A stretch of 64,000 nucleotides of DNA from Lachnospiraceae bacterium KH1T2 (GTDB taxonomy: Bacteria; Bacillota; Clostridia; Lachnospirales; Lachnospiraceae): assembly GCA_900114405.1 (NCBI GenBank), contig FOSY01000003.1, forward strand, positions 124,001 through 188,000, written 5' to 3'. This document shows positions 25,335 to 34,742 of the stretch, piece after piece; the first letter of the stretch is position 1, and every line of letters begins with the position of its first letter. A program made the translations under genes and the position numbers. The notes beneath the pieces were generated by a model that was not told where the DNA came from, made no database searches, and saw only the letters and a list, made by a program, of their open reading frames with translations.

Positions 25335-26275
25335 ACGAAAAGCTGGAAAAGGTCATAAATAAAATAAAGGATCACATGCTGCTTGGGTCTGTATATGACA
25401 ACATCATGGAGTTAACAAAATATAGGGACCCTATGCTTAAGTTCAGATATAACGTCATGGTTGCTCAAAAGCACAGGATGCTCTACTACAAGTCATTGAA
25501 AAAGAAATACTTAAAGCGCTGCACAGCTGAGAGACCATGGGAGAGCTTGCCTAAAAAGGATAATAATGATGTCATCTGGTTTATGTGGCTTCAGGGGATA
25601 GAAAATGCGCCTTTGCTGGTGAAAAGATGCTATGAATCCTTGAAAAAGAATATACCGGATAAAAAGGTGATAGTTCTCGACGAGAAAAATATGTCAGAGT
25701 ATGTGGAACTGCCTGATTACATCGTTAAGAAGTGGAAAAGCGGAATTATAGGAAATGCTCACTTTGCTGACATGGTAAGGCTGGAGCTTCTTATACGTCA
25801 TGGCGGATACTGGATAGACACGACTGTTTTATGTACTGACAGCTCGATACTTAAAGAAATCGATAATACGGAACTTTTTATGTATAGCTTTTATTATTTT
25901 GGATTTAATCCAGAGATAATGACGCTTAATAACTGGTTCATGAAGAGCAATACAAATAATAATATCCTTTGCCTCATGAGGAAGTTTCTGTATGAGTATT
26001 GGAAGGATATGGACAGAGCGGTCAATTACTTCATATTTATGATATTTATGACGATCGCAGTTGAATATTATGAGCAGGAGTATTCGAGAATGCCGATAGT
26101 GAGTCAGGTCGATTCGCATGTTCTTGCTTCTTATATATATAGCAGATTCAATCAGAATAGTTATGATCTTTTGAAGAAAACAACGGGATTTCATAAGCTC
26201 AGCACCAGATTTAATAAAGATTGGATAAGGAAGGGGTCATATTACGATGTCATCATCAATCAGGGAAAATACTGA
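25331..26275 (+). CDS. Capsular polysaccharide synthesis glycosyltransferase (Caps_synth-like)
   Basis: This 314-residue soluble protein has VIWFMWLQGIENAPLLVKRCYES followed by DMVRLELLIRHGGYWIDTTV, the DxD-containing pattern shared with the OCH1-like and Caps_synth families. GGAGAAAGA precedes the ATG at 25331, which overlaps the polymerase stop codon as ATGA. It overlaps the next gene by 29 bases. It probably adds a sugar to the repeat unit. Confidence 0.82.
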   Translation: MNEKLEKVINKIKDHMLLGSVYDNIMELTKYRDPMLKFRYNVMVAQKHRMLYYKSLKKKYLKRCTAERPWESLPKKDNNDVIWFMWLQGIENAPLLVKRCYESLKKNIPDKKVIVLDEKNMSEYVELPDYIVKKWKSGIIGNAHFADMVRLELLIRHGGYWIDTTVLCTDSSILKEIDNTELFMYSFYYFGFNPEIMTLNNWFMKSNTNNNILCLMRKFLYEYWKDMDRAVNYFIFMIFMTIAVEYYEQEYSRMPIVSQVDSHVLASYIYSRFNQNSYDLLKKTTGFHKLSTRFNKDWIRKGSYYDVIINQGKY

Positions 26276-27101
26276 GAAGATACCGAAGATAATACATTAC
26301 TGCTGGTTTGGAGGAAAGCCGATACCGCCGGGGCTTCAGAGCTGTATCGACACATGGTCTAAGCTCAAAGGGTATAAGGTCATGCGCTGGGATGAAACAA
26401 ACTGCAGCTTTGATGAGAATGAGTTTGTAAGGAAGACTTATGCAGAGCATAAGCTTGGATTTATTGGAGATTATTACAGGCTTAAAGCTGTATATGAGTA
26501 TGGCGGCATCTACCTTGACACAGATGTAAAGGTTTACCGTGATTTTGAGCCATTACTTGATAAACCGGCATTTTTTAATTTTATCTTTGACTGTTCTGTA
26601 GGTACGGCGATCATTGGTTCTAAGCCTGGAAATCCAATGATAAAGGGCATCATGGATCTCTACGACAGGACTGAATTCAGAGAGAACCCGGGACACCGTC
26701 CTCTGATGGAAGAGAATGGAAAGATGATGGTCGAGGGCTATCCTACAAGTAATTACTACTATACATGGTATATCCTTCATCACTATCCGCAGTTCATACT
26801 TAATAATAAATATCAGGATCTCGGAGATTTTGTTATTTATCCAAAGGAACTTTTTGAGATAGGAACGCTTAGCGGTAAGCATTTCGCGATACATCTTAAC
26901 GCAGGTGAGTGGAGACCTTCTGCTGATAATAAGGGTGGTTTCAAAAACAGCGTAAAGACAGTTCTTTCTAATAATAGGAAGATATACGACAAAGTTCAGG
27001 TAATGGTCAGAACTTTACGTTATAAGAAGCTGAATAAGGGAATACCTTTTTACAGTTATTCTCTTGCGCAGAAAAATCACACAAGCCTTCCGGAGATTTA
27101 A
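26247..27101 (+). CDS. DXD glycosyltransferase, OCH1/Gly_transf_sug family
   Basis: This 284-residue protein opens with PKIIHYCWFGGKPIPPGL and contains GDYYRLKAVYEYGGIYLDTDVKV, the classic DxD sugar-binding motif of this family. The family includes mannosyl- and galactosyltransferases of capsule loci. The start lies within the upstream gene (29-base overlap), so the two are tightly coupled. It ends directly at the VanZ-like start. Confidence 0.88.
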   Translation: MSSSIRENTEKIPKIIHYCWFGGKPIPPGLQSCIDTWSKLKGYKVMRWDETNCSFDENEFVRKTYAEHKLGFIGDYYRLKAVYEYGGIYLDTDVKVYRDFEPLLDKPAFFNFIFDCSVGTAIIGSKPGNPMIKGIMDLYDRTEFRENPGHRPLMEENGKMMVEGYPTSNYYYTWYILHHYPQFILNNKYQDLGDFVIYPKELFEIGTLSGKHFAIHLNAGEWRPSADNKGGFKNSVKTVLSNNRKIYDKVQVMVRTLRYKKLNKGIPFYSYSLAQKNHTSLPEI

Positions 27102-27707
27102 ATGTGGTATATCAATAATCCCTATTACATAGCTGCATATTTTGAAAAACTTATAAATCAGCAGTTTAATGGATTTTCGATCGCGCTGCTGCTTGAGATG
27201 ACACTTGTATTTTCATGGGTGGCTTTCGCTGCAGAATTTATTTATACAAGAAAAACAGGTACGAAATTTTCTATAAAAGCATTTATAACATTGGTATTGC
27301 TGATCTTTTATGCCTGCTTCATGTTCCAGATAGCGATCTACAGAAGAGAGCCCGGAACCGAGCATAGAGTGCGGACGGATATCGATCTGGGGTCTCTGCA
27401 TGGTGATTTTGTGGCTGAGATGCAGGTTGGCTACTGCCTTTTGAATATACTGTTCTTTGTCCCTTGGGGAATCTTCTTAGGGATAAGGAGAATGCTGATG
27501 AACAGAGAAGAAGCCGGCATAAAAACGGTAGTGATGAGCATATTGGTGAGCTTCATAGCGAGCGCGGTCATAGAGCTTTCGCAGCTGGTAACAGGGACAG
27601 GAATTTTTGAGCTGACAGATATACTTATGAATACCTTTGGGGGAACTGCTGGTGTAATATGCGCAAAGCTGATGGATAAGATTTTGAGGTCAGAAAGAAA
27701 TGAATGA
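27102..27707 (+). CDS. VanZ-like membrane protein
   Basis: This 201-residue protein has about five membrane helices and the VanZ-family layout: an RTDIDLGS segment after the second helix, VPWGIFLGI, and a final SQLVTGTGIFELTDILMNTFGG. VanZ itself lowers teicoplanin sensitivity; most members have no known activity. The ATG is the base after the upstream stop. In an EPS operon it may help surface polymer assembly, which is inference. Confidence 0.88.
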   Translation: MWYINNPYYIAAYFEKLINQQFNGFSIALLLEMTLVFSWVAFAAEFIYTRKTGTKFSIKAFITLVLLIFYACFMFQIAIYRREPGTEHRVRTDIDLGSLHGDFVAEMQVGYCLLNILFFVPWGIFLGIRRMLMNREEAGIKTVVMSILVSFIASAVIELSQLVTGTGIFELTDILMNTFGGTAGVICAKLMDKILRSERNE

Positions 27708-29829
27708 AAAGAATAAAAAATTGTCATGGAAAGATATTCTGATAATAATTGCCAGTTTAATATTATTGGCTGTACTTATATCAGTTATCTTCCTTGCAAG
27801 AAAAAGTGCTAATCAGAAAGCTGAGGCTTTGTATAATGCTTCAACAAGCAAAACTACAAGCGGAAACGGCGTATCGGTGGAAACAAACAGCCTGTGCTTG
27901 AATGAAGCAAATGAGGCAGGATGGATAGAATATTATAATTCAGGAAGCAAAGCGGCAGATATTTCCGGATATGTGCTTTATCTGAACGGCACAGCTATTA
28001 AGACTTATGAAGATGGTACAAGTGTGAAGCCAAAGGATCATTTTGTAACGGAAATAGGTCAGAACCCTGGAGCAAGAAATGAGAATATCATAGCTCTTTA
28101 TGATAAGGATGGGAAAGAGAAACTTACCCTTACTGTCCCTTCGCTGAACAATGGAAACAGCTATGGACGCACAAAGGATGCGGGCTATGAGCAGTCATAT
28201 ATGTCTGCTACAAAGGGAGAAGACAACAGCAAGGCTGAAGTTGTGGCTTCAAATGATCTTGAATTTTCTGTACCGGGCGGCTTTTATGATACAGCGTTTA
28301 ATTTAAGTATCAATGTTCCTAAGGGATGCACAGTATACTATACGACTGATGGCAAGGCTCCGACTGAAAAATCACAGAAATATGAAGATAAGATCGAGAT
28401 AAAAAACAGATCAGGCTCAGATTATAAGTATGTGCTGGATTCATTTGAATATCCTATAAGCTCTAATGGATATCTTCCAAAGAGTGTTGACATGGGAACT
28501 GTGGTAAGAGCGATAGCAGTCGACAGTGCCGGCAAGATCGTTGCCGAAAAGTCTGAATCTTACTTCATCGGGCTTGGAAATAACAGCGGTTATCAGGATT
28601 TACCGGTAATAAATATCGTTACAGACGGTGATGGACTTTTTGACTACTTCAAGGGTATGTATGTAGCCGGCAGATCTTCTGAGGACAATGTCGCAAGCGG
28701 TGGAGACGGAACTACTGCGGCGAACTACTATAATAAGTGGAATCGTTCTGCTGAGATAGAATTCTACGAGCCGGAAAAGGGTCGAACCTATAAGGGAACA
28801 GCCAACCTTTCAATGATAGTTGATAATACGATCACTTTAAGACAGAAGAGCTTAATGGGTGTACTCAGCTCTGAAGTGAATGACGGCTCTGCATTGAAGA
28901 AATTTGTCAATCAAAAGAATAATAGTGTCGCTATAGAAGCCTATGGCTCAGATAATACATATAAGATAAGGGAATTGGCATTTAATAAGCTTATAGCAAA
29001 TGAGTCTGTAGGAAGCGTAGATATGATGCCGTGTGTCCTCTTTATAAATGGTGAATATTGGGGCGGATATGTGCTCAAGGCTGCAGAGGATGAAAATTAT
29101 ATAAGCAAACATTATGGAATAAATGGTCAGCATGTTCTTTTCAGTAATGCAAATAAACGTGCAGTAGACTACATGGATTTTGTAAAGTTTGTTGAAACAA
29201 ATGATATGAAAAATGAGGAGAATTATGCGAAAGTCGAGGAAAGAATGGATGTAGATAACTTTATCGATTTCCTTTGCATAAATCTTTATCTTTCACATGG
29301 AAGTTTTAATAGAGAGCTTGGAACTGCATGGAGAACTGAAGATGCATCGGGCTCTGGCTACGCGGATGGTAAGTGGAGATGGATCATCAACGATCTTTCG
29401 AATACGACATTGAATGATGCACAGGGTAATCTGACAACATATTCGATAGATACATATCTTACACCGGGCTTCGCAAATGACAGATTTATCCAGTCATTGT
29501 TTATGAATGAAAAGTTCAGGGACAGACTGCAGGCAAGGATGACACATTTTGCAACAGATGTTTTCCTCCCCGAAAAAGTAGAGAAACAGCTTAATGCTAC
29601 AGCTGATCTGATGGAGAAGCTGACAGTGAAAACTGAAAACAGATTTTATGGAAATATGCAGGAAAAAGACTATGAGAATATGATAGACAACATAGTGTAT
29701 TTCTTTGAAAAGAGAGGAAGATTTATCTTAGGCTACACTTCTGAGATCGTCGCAAATGGCGGAAACGAGGCTGTGGCAAAGGGACTTGTTTCAGGAAATA
29801 GTGTAAGTGCTGATGCAGCGCAGAACTGA
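27700..29829 (+). CDS. CotH-like protein with lamin-tail domain, possibly degenerate
   Basis: This 709-residue protein has a membrane anchor (about residues 14-35). A lamin-tail-like domain follows (about 60-165), then a chitobiase-type beta domain (about 190-300, with TVYYTTDGKAPT) and a CotH-type C-terminal region (about 310-690). Two kinase features differ from the other CotH proteins here: the lysine segment reads RQKSLMG rather than KSLK, and the metal region reads NDLSNTT rather than DIDDGF. It could be inactive or altered. It overlaps the VanZ gene by eight bases. It is the only CotH gene here without VTC and DUF4956 neighbours. Confidence 0.82.
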   Translation: MNEKNKKLSWKDILIIIASLILLAVLISVIFLARKSANQKAEALYNASTSKTTSGNGVSVETNSLCLNEANEAGWIEYYNSGSKAADISGYVLYLNGTAIKTYEDGTSVKPKDHFVTEIGQNPGARNENIIALYDKDGKEKLTLTVPSLNNGNSYGRTKDAGYEQSYMSATKGEDNSKAEVVASNDLEFSVPGGFYDTAFNLSINVPKGCTVYYTTDGKAPTEKSQKYEDKIEIKNRSGSDYKYVLDSFEYPISSNGYLPKSVDMGTVVRAIAVDSAGKIVAEKSESYFIGLGNNSGYQDLPVINIVTDGDGLFDYFKGMYVAGRSSEDNVASGGDGTTAANYYNKWNRSAEIEFYEPEKGRTYKGTANLSMIVDNTITLRQKSLMGVLSSEVNDGSALKKFVNQKNNSVAIEAYGSDNTYKIRELAFNKLIANESVGSVDMMPCVLFINGEYWGGYVLKAAEDENYISKHYGINGQHVLFSNANKRAVDYMDFVKFVETNDMKNEENYAKVEERMDVDNFIDFLCINLYLSHGSFNRELGTAWRTEDASGSGYADGKWRWIINDLSNTTLNDAQGNLTTYSIDTYLTPGFANDRFIQSLFMNEKFRDRLQARMTHFATDVFLPEKVEKQLNATADLMEKLTVKTENRFYGNMQEKDYENMIDNIVYFFEKRGRFILGYTSEIVANGGNEAVAKGLVSGNSVSADAAQN

Positions 29830-29833
29830 TCAT

Positions 29834-29882
29834 TAGTATAACGATTTTTAATAAGTTTGGCTGATTAAAAATAGTAATACTA
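29834..29882. repeat. AT-rich hairpin before the nucleotidyltransferase gene
   Basis: TAGTAT/ATACTA form the base, and ATTTTTAAT/ATTAAAAAT form the upper stem of a long hairpin between the CotH-like gene and the nucleotidyltransferase gene. It resembles the palindrome at 18631-18690 in starting GTATAACGATT. Terminator or small repeat. Confidence 0.45.
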
Positions 29883-29899
29883 TTAGGGAGAGAATATCA

Positions 29900-31072
29900 A
29901 TGAGCATTGTGCAGAATCCAAAGGAATGGATGAAGTTAACCAGCGACCTGATTAAAGCGGGATTTAGTCAGGATGATACTGTAGTAACGGTTCCTGATGG
30001 GATTGATTTTGAAGAAATTATCGAGTATGCAAGGGCTGCAGATATGGATTATGCATTGCTTAGTCCACTTGTAAAGCTTGAACTTCCGGGGGAAATCTTA
30101 GGTAAGGTCAGGCAGCGGCTCATTGAAAGTACGCTTGCAACGCTGGCACAGGTTAAAGCCGCACGTGAGCTTGACGAAGCATATGAGAGAGAAGGGATTC
30201 GCTTTCATATGCTTAAAGGAACGGTGCTTAAGTCAATATATCCTAAGCCTGAGATGCGCGAGATGAGCGATATAGATGTGATGATATATGATGAGTCACT
30301 GGAAAAGGCTGAGGAAGTGGCAAAGAAGCTTGGATATGAAAAGGTCGAGGCAGTAAAACACCATGTTATTTATAAGAAAGAACCGTTCCTTATCCTTGAG
30401 ATACATTGGTCTTTATACGACAAGCATGTGGATAAGGATCAGGATGTTTATTTTAATGACAGCGTAAGAGCAAGGCTTAAGGCGGGAACTGCTTATACAT
30501 ATGAATTCACTGATGAAGATTTCTATGTATATATGATAGCTCATATGGCAAAGCATTTTTATGAAAATGGATGCGGAATAAGAAATCTCATGGATATATA
30601 CGTATTTATGGATAAATATGGCGCCGGGCTTGATAAAAACTACCTTGCCGGAGAGCTTTCAAAGTGCGGTCTGACTGAGTTTGAAGCACGCATGAGAAAA
30701 TTGGCTGAAGTTTGGATAGAGGGAAAAGAGCCGTCTGAATTTGAGATAAATCTTTTCTCATATATGCTCGACAGCGGAATATATGGAAAAGCTGTCAATG
30801 GTATATGGGGACAGATGGCAAAGCAGGAAGATCTTGATGGAGCAAATATGGAAATGAATTATTATTTCCCAAAGCTCTCTTATATGAAAGAGAATTATAA
30901 ATGGCTTGATAAATTCCCATTCCTGCTTCCGGCTGCATGGTGCATAAGAGCAGTACATGGAATCGCTACAGGTGCAGCAGACCGACGAAGCGGCTTGAAG
31001 AATGTAGATGATGAAAACAGGAAAGATATTGTGGAAATTTATAAAAAGCTTGAGCTGAATTTCAGGAAATAA
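29900..31072 (+). CDS. Nucleotidyltransferase-family protein of lasso clusters (NTP_transf_5)
   Basis: This 390-residue protein has HMLKGTVLKSIYP and EMSDIDVMIYD, the DxD of the nucleotidyltransferase fold, then a LEIHWSLYD strand: the PF14907 pattern. Members stand beside HPr-kinase-like genes in paeninodin-type clusters. As I recall, the pseudomycoidin homologue attaches hexoses to the phosphorylated C-terminal Ser of the lasso peptide. Here it would act after the kinase at 16487. GGGAGAG lies before the ATG. It is set between a CotH-like gene and the flippase, inside the EPS genes. The donor sugar and the reaction are not visible in the sequence. Confidence 0.8.
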   Translation: MSIVQNPKEWMKLTSDLIKAGFSQDDTVVTVPDGIDFEEIIEYARAADMDYALLSPLVKLELPGEILGKVRQRLIESTLATLAQVKAARELDEAYEREGIRFHMLKGTVLKSIYPKPEMREMSDIDVMIYDESLEKAEEVAKKLGYEKVEAVKHHVIYKKEPFLILEIHWSLYDKHVDKDQDVYFNDSVRARLKAGTAYTYEFTDEDFYVYMIAHMAKHFYENGCGIRNLMDIYVFMDKYGAGLDKNYLAGELSKCGLTEFEARMRKLAEVWIEGKEPSEFEINLFSYMLDSGIYGKAVNGIWGQMAKQEDLDGANMEMNYYFPKLSYMKENYKWLDKFPFLLPAAWCIRAVHGIATGAADRRSGLKNVDDENRKDIVEIYKKLELNFRK

Positions 31073-31102
31073 TATCTTTCACCAACAGTTAAGGAAGAAA
31101 TT

Positions 31103-32641
31103 ATGAGTGCGAGTAGATCAAAAAGAGCAGCGCAGAATGTGATCACCGGTTTTGAGTATCAGGCAATGGTGATGATCCTGAGCTTTGTTTCAAGAAAGTT
31201 GTTTATATATACGCTTGGAACGGAGTATCTGGGACTGAACGGAATATTTACAGATGTTCTGACATTGTTATCTATGGCGGATCTGGGCTTTAGTACAGCT
31301 ATGGCATATAGCTTCTATAAACCGCTTGCCGACAATGATACGAAGAAATTAGCGGCGTTGGTCGCATTTTATAGGAAAGTATATAATGTGATCGCGTTGG
31401 CGGTATTGGTACTCGGACTGTGCTTCATACCGTTCCTGAAATATGTGATAAATACAGACAAAGAGATCCCTAACCTTGTGATCTACTATCTGTTTTCACT
31501 GTTTAATGTAGTAGTGTCATATCTTATGGTCTACAAGACAACGATCTTAACGGCAGATCAGAAGGACTTCAAGGTAGTTAAGATCAGAATGTTCACTACA
31601 TTCACGAGAGAGATCTTAAGAATCGCAGTGTTGCTTTTATGGCATAACTACATTGCCTACCTTGCGATCGGATGCGCGACTAATCTCTTGAATAACGTGG
31701 TTGCATCACGTAAAGCAGAGAAGGAATATCCTTTCATAAAAGAAAGGGCAGTCGATGTTTCAGTCATAAATGAAGCAAAGAGCCGGATCATTGAAAATAT
31801 GAAATCTGTCTTTATCTACAGAGTCAGCACTACAATGTTCAGCGCGACCGATAACATCATAATCTCTGCTGTTGTAAACACAGCAGCGGTAGGACTGTAC
31901 TCGACTTACTTTATGATAAGCTCAAAGCTTCTTATCGTAGAGCAGATAATCTTTTCAGCGATGACAGCCAGTATAGGAAATATCATCGTCAAGGAAAATT
32001 ATGAAAAGAGATATACAGTATTTCAGTCAATGCAGTCGGTAAGTTTTATCTTCTGCGGTATCATTACCAGCACATTCTGCATCATGGTAAATGACCTGAT
32101 CACGGTATGGCTCGGAAAAGCCTACGTTTTCCCGACTATTACAGTTATCGCGATCACGATAAACACGTATTTTTCATGTGCGCTCCAGCCGCTTTGGATT
32201 TATAGAGATGCTACCGGACTTTACAGAAAGACAAAGTATGTGATGCTTATAGCTGCGATGGAAAATATCGTACTTTCGATCACACTTGGCCACTTTATAG
32301 GCGTTGCAGGTGTAATTTTTGCATCAGCTATATCAAGGATCACTACATATTGCTGGTATGAGCCGAGACTTCTCTTTAAGGAATATTTTAATAAAGGTGC
32401 AGCGAAGTACTATGTAAGCATACTTATGAATGTTGTTTTACTTGGCGTGACGATCTTTGTGATTCAGTTCTTCTCAAGAAACTATGAGATCAGGAACTGG
32501 CCGCAATTGATAATAAAGGGCGTGCTGGTAGGTGTTTTGTGTACTGTAGTCTTTATTGGTGCGTATATAAGAACCGATGGTGCTCAAAATATATTAAATA
32601 GGGTAAAAGCATTAGTAAAAAAGAAGACTGAATTTGCGTGA
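31103..32641 (+). CDS. EPS repeat-unit flippase (Wzx)
   Basis: This 512-residue protein has about 12-14 membrane helices and the N-terminal pattern of the oligosaccharide flippase family (FEYQAMVMILSFVSRKLFIYTLG, then EYLGLNG). It would move undecaprenyl-linked repeat units to the outer face for the polymerase at 23967. AAGGAAG precedes the ATG. The next glycosyltransferase gene begins just after its stop. Confidence 0.92.
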   Translation: MSASRSKRAAQNVITGFEYQAMVMILSFVSRKLFIYTLGTEYLGLNGIFTDVLTLLSMADLGFSTAMAYSFYKPLADNDTKKLAALVAFYRKVYNVIALAVLVLGLCFIPFLKYVINTDKEIPNLVIYYLFSLFNVVVSYLMVYKTTILTADQKDFKVVKIRMFTTFTREILRIAVLLLWHNYIAYLAIGCATNLLNNVVASRKAEKEYPFIKERAVDVSVINEAKSRIIENMKSVFIYRVSTTMFSATDNIIISAVVNTAAVGLYSTYFMISSKLLIVEQIIFSAMTASIGNIIVKENYEKRYTVFQSMQSVSFIFCGIITSTFCIMVNDLITVWLGKAYVFPTITVIAITINTYFSCALQPLWIYRDATGLYRKTKYVMLIAAMENIVLSITLGHFIGVAGVIFASAISRITTYCWYEPRLLFKEYFNKGAAKYYVSILMNVVLLGVTIFVIQFFSRNYEIRNWPQLIIKGVLVGVLCTVVFIGAYIRTDGAQNILNRVKALVKKKTEFA

Positions 32642-32649
32642 GGGCTTTG

Positions 32650-33672
32650 ATGAATAATCCAAAAGTGAGTATTGTTGTTGCAATTTATAATGGGCAGAAA
32701 TATATAGACGACTGTGTGAAGGGGCTGCTTGCACAGACATATAAAAATACAGAGTTTATCCTCGTGGATGATGGAAGTACGGATGATAGTGCTGCTATGC
32801 TGGATAGATATGCGGCATCGGATGAGCGTATAAAAGTAGTGCATCAAGAAAACAGGGGATTAAGCGGAGCGAGAAACTCAGGAACGAGAGTAGCAGAAGG
32901 CGATTACATCGTATATTTCGATGTGGATGATGCAGTCACAGACCATGTTATAGAGGATAACGTGAAGCTTGCCGAGGAGCATAAAGCGGATGTCGTTCTT
33001 TTCTGTTTCTGGTACTATCTGGTAGATGAGAAGATCAAAAAAGAGAATAAGATGGATAGCATCTATGTAGGAACGAACGAAGACTATTTTAGAAATATGC
33101 TGATACCGACTATGGACAACGAGGTATTTAATGCGCCGTGGAATAAGCTCTACCGGTTAAGCTTCCTGAAAGAGAATAAGCTTGAGTTTGACCAGACTTT
33201 CCCGATATATGAGGACATTATCTTTGCGTCAAAAATGTTTAAGTATGCGAAAAAGATAGTGATAAACAATCAGATGTACTACACGTATTTCGTGAAGACG
33301 TCAGGAAGTCTGATAACTAAATATACAAGCGGATATTTTGCGTCTGTCAGTGAGTTTTATAAGCATGCGCTTAGATACTGCGAAGGCTTCAGCGATAACG
33401 AAAAGCAGAAGAAACGCTTCAGCACGCTTTATATGAAGCTTGTTCTGACGAATCTGAAGCAGATAAGCTGTAAAGGAGATCTTTCAAAAGAGGAAAAAGA
33501 CAAACTCATATTGGATATATGCAATTCAGAGCTGGTGCAGAAGGCTTTGAAATATGCTGATAAAAGAAAAGGGCAGAAAGTGGTCGGAAAGCTTATAGAA
33601 AGTAAAATGACAGCTGAGATAAGGATGCTCTATCAGCTTATCAATAAGATACAGGGTGGAAATTTTAAATAA
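32650..33672 (+). CDS. GT2 family glycosyltransferase
   Basis: This 340-residue GT-A enzyme has SIVVAIYNGQKYI, LVDDGSTDDSA, NRGLSGARNSG and the metal site YFDVDDAV. WNKLYR is also present, as in the transferase at 22048. GAGGG lies five bases before the ATG at 32650; a GTG at 32638 inside the flippase gene is a weaker start. Its stop overlaps the next start by one base (TAATG). Confidence 0.9.
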   Translation: MNNPKVSIVVAIYNGQKYIDDCVKGLLAQTYKNTEFILVDDGSTDDSAAMLDRYAASDERIKVVHQENRGLSGARNSGTRVAEGDYIVYFDVDDAVTDHVIEDNVKLAEEHKADVVLFCFWYYLVDEKIKKENKMDSIYVGTNEDYFRNMLIPTMDNEVFNAPWNKLYRLSFLKENKLEFDQTFPIYEDIIFASKMFKYAKKIVINNQMYYTYFVKTSGSLITKYTSGYFASVSEFYKHALRYCEGFSDNEKQKKRFSTLYMKLVLTNLKQISCKGDLSKEEKDKLILDICNSELVQKALKYADKRKGQKVVGKLIESKMTAEIRMLYQLINKIQGGNFK

Positions 33673-34730
33673 TGAAAAAAACAGAGTTGATTTTTAGAAA
33701 AGTCTGCAAGAAGCTTGGAATACGTCCTGTTGTGGAATATTTTGAAGGAAAAAAATACGAACACTGTTACGACAGTTATAAGGGAAGAAAAAAGATATTC
33801 CTGATGATGACGCCTGAGTATGGAAATAATGGAGATCAGGCGATATGCTATGCCACGCTTCGCTACCTCAAGGATTACTTCGGTGATTATGAAGTTATAC
33901 AGATAACTCTTGATAATATATATAAGTATATGAGAGCGGTCGAAAAGGCTTATGAAGAAGGGGATATAATACTTCTTCAGGGCGGCGGAAATATGGGAAA
34001 TCTCTATATTTACATTGAGGAATACAGAAGATTTATAATGAAGCATCTTTCTGACTGCAAGATAATCTCTATGCCCACAACTATCACGTTTACAAATGAT
34101 GCGAGAGGCAGAAGAGACTTAAAGAAGAGCCGCAGATACTATAATGCCTGCAAAGACCTTACACTCATAGTGCGTGAAGAGCCATCGTATGAATTTGCAA
34201 AGAAGAACTTTAACTGCAAGGTCGTGCTCAACCCTGACATGGTCTTATATCTTCTTGGAAAATATGATATCAAAAATGAACGCAGAGATATGGTCTTTTG
34301 TTTAAGACATGACTGGGAGAGCGCAAATAAGAATGCCTATGATTTTGTGAGGGATATGTTTGAAAAAGATCCGACATGCAGGATCTTTGATACTTCGGTG
34401 GCACGAAATGTCTATGAAAAAACTCGTGAAGCTGAGATTATTGCTTCGTTTAACGAGCTTTCTCAGGCTGGCTGTGTGGTAACTGACAGGCTTCATTGCA
34501 TGGTATTTTGTGCTGTAACGAAGACACCTTGTATAGTGACTACTGCACTTGACGTAAAGATAAAGGGTACATATAAGTGGATAAAGGATCTGGCATATAT
34601 CAGGATGATAGACAAGCTTGATGTGGAACTGGTTGAAAAGACTGCGGCTGAAGTTATGAAAGCAGACAAAAACATTCCTTTTGATCTGGAAGAGAAATAT
34701 TTCAAAACTTTAAGAGACAGGGTGCTGTAA
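33672..34730 (+). CDS. Polysaccharide pyruvyl transferase family protein
   Basis: This 352-residue protein has TPEYGNNGDQAI near the N-terminus, LLQGGGNMGN, and the C-terminal TDRLHCMVFCA, all typical of CsaB/WcaK-type pyruvyltransferases. These add a ketal pyruvate to a sugar of surface polymers, giving negative charge that can anchor SLH proteins. It directly precedes the lasso B2 gene. Some family members have other activities. Confidence 0.88.
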   Translation: MKKTELIFRKVCKKLGIRPVVEYFEGKKYEHCYDSYKGRKKIFLMMTPEYGNNGDQAICYATLRYLKDYFGDYEVIQITLDNIYKYMRAVEKAYEEGDIILLQGGGNMGNLYIYIEEYRRFIMKHLSDCKIISMPTTITFTNDARGRRDLKKSRRYYNACKDLTLIVREEPSYEFAKKNFNCKVVLNPDMVLYLLGKYDIKNERRDMVFCLRHDWESANKNAYDFVRDMFEKDPTCRIFDTSVARNVYEKTREAEIIASFNELSQAGCVVTDRLHCMVFCAVTKTPCIVTTALDVKIKGTYKWIKDLAYIRMIDKLDVELVEKTAAEVMKADKNIPFDLEEKYFKTLRDRVL

Positions 34731-34742
34731 TAAGGAAAAACT

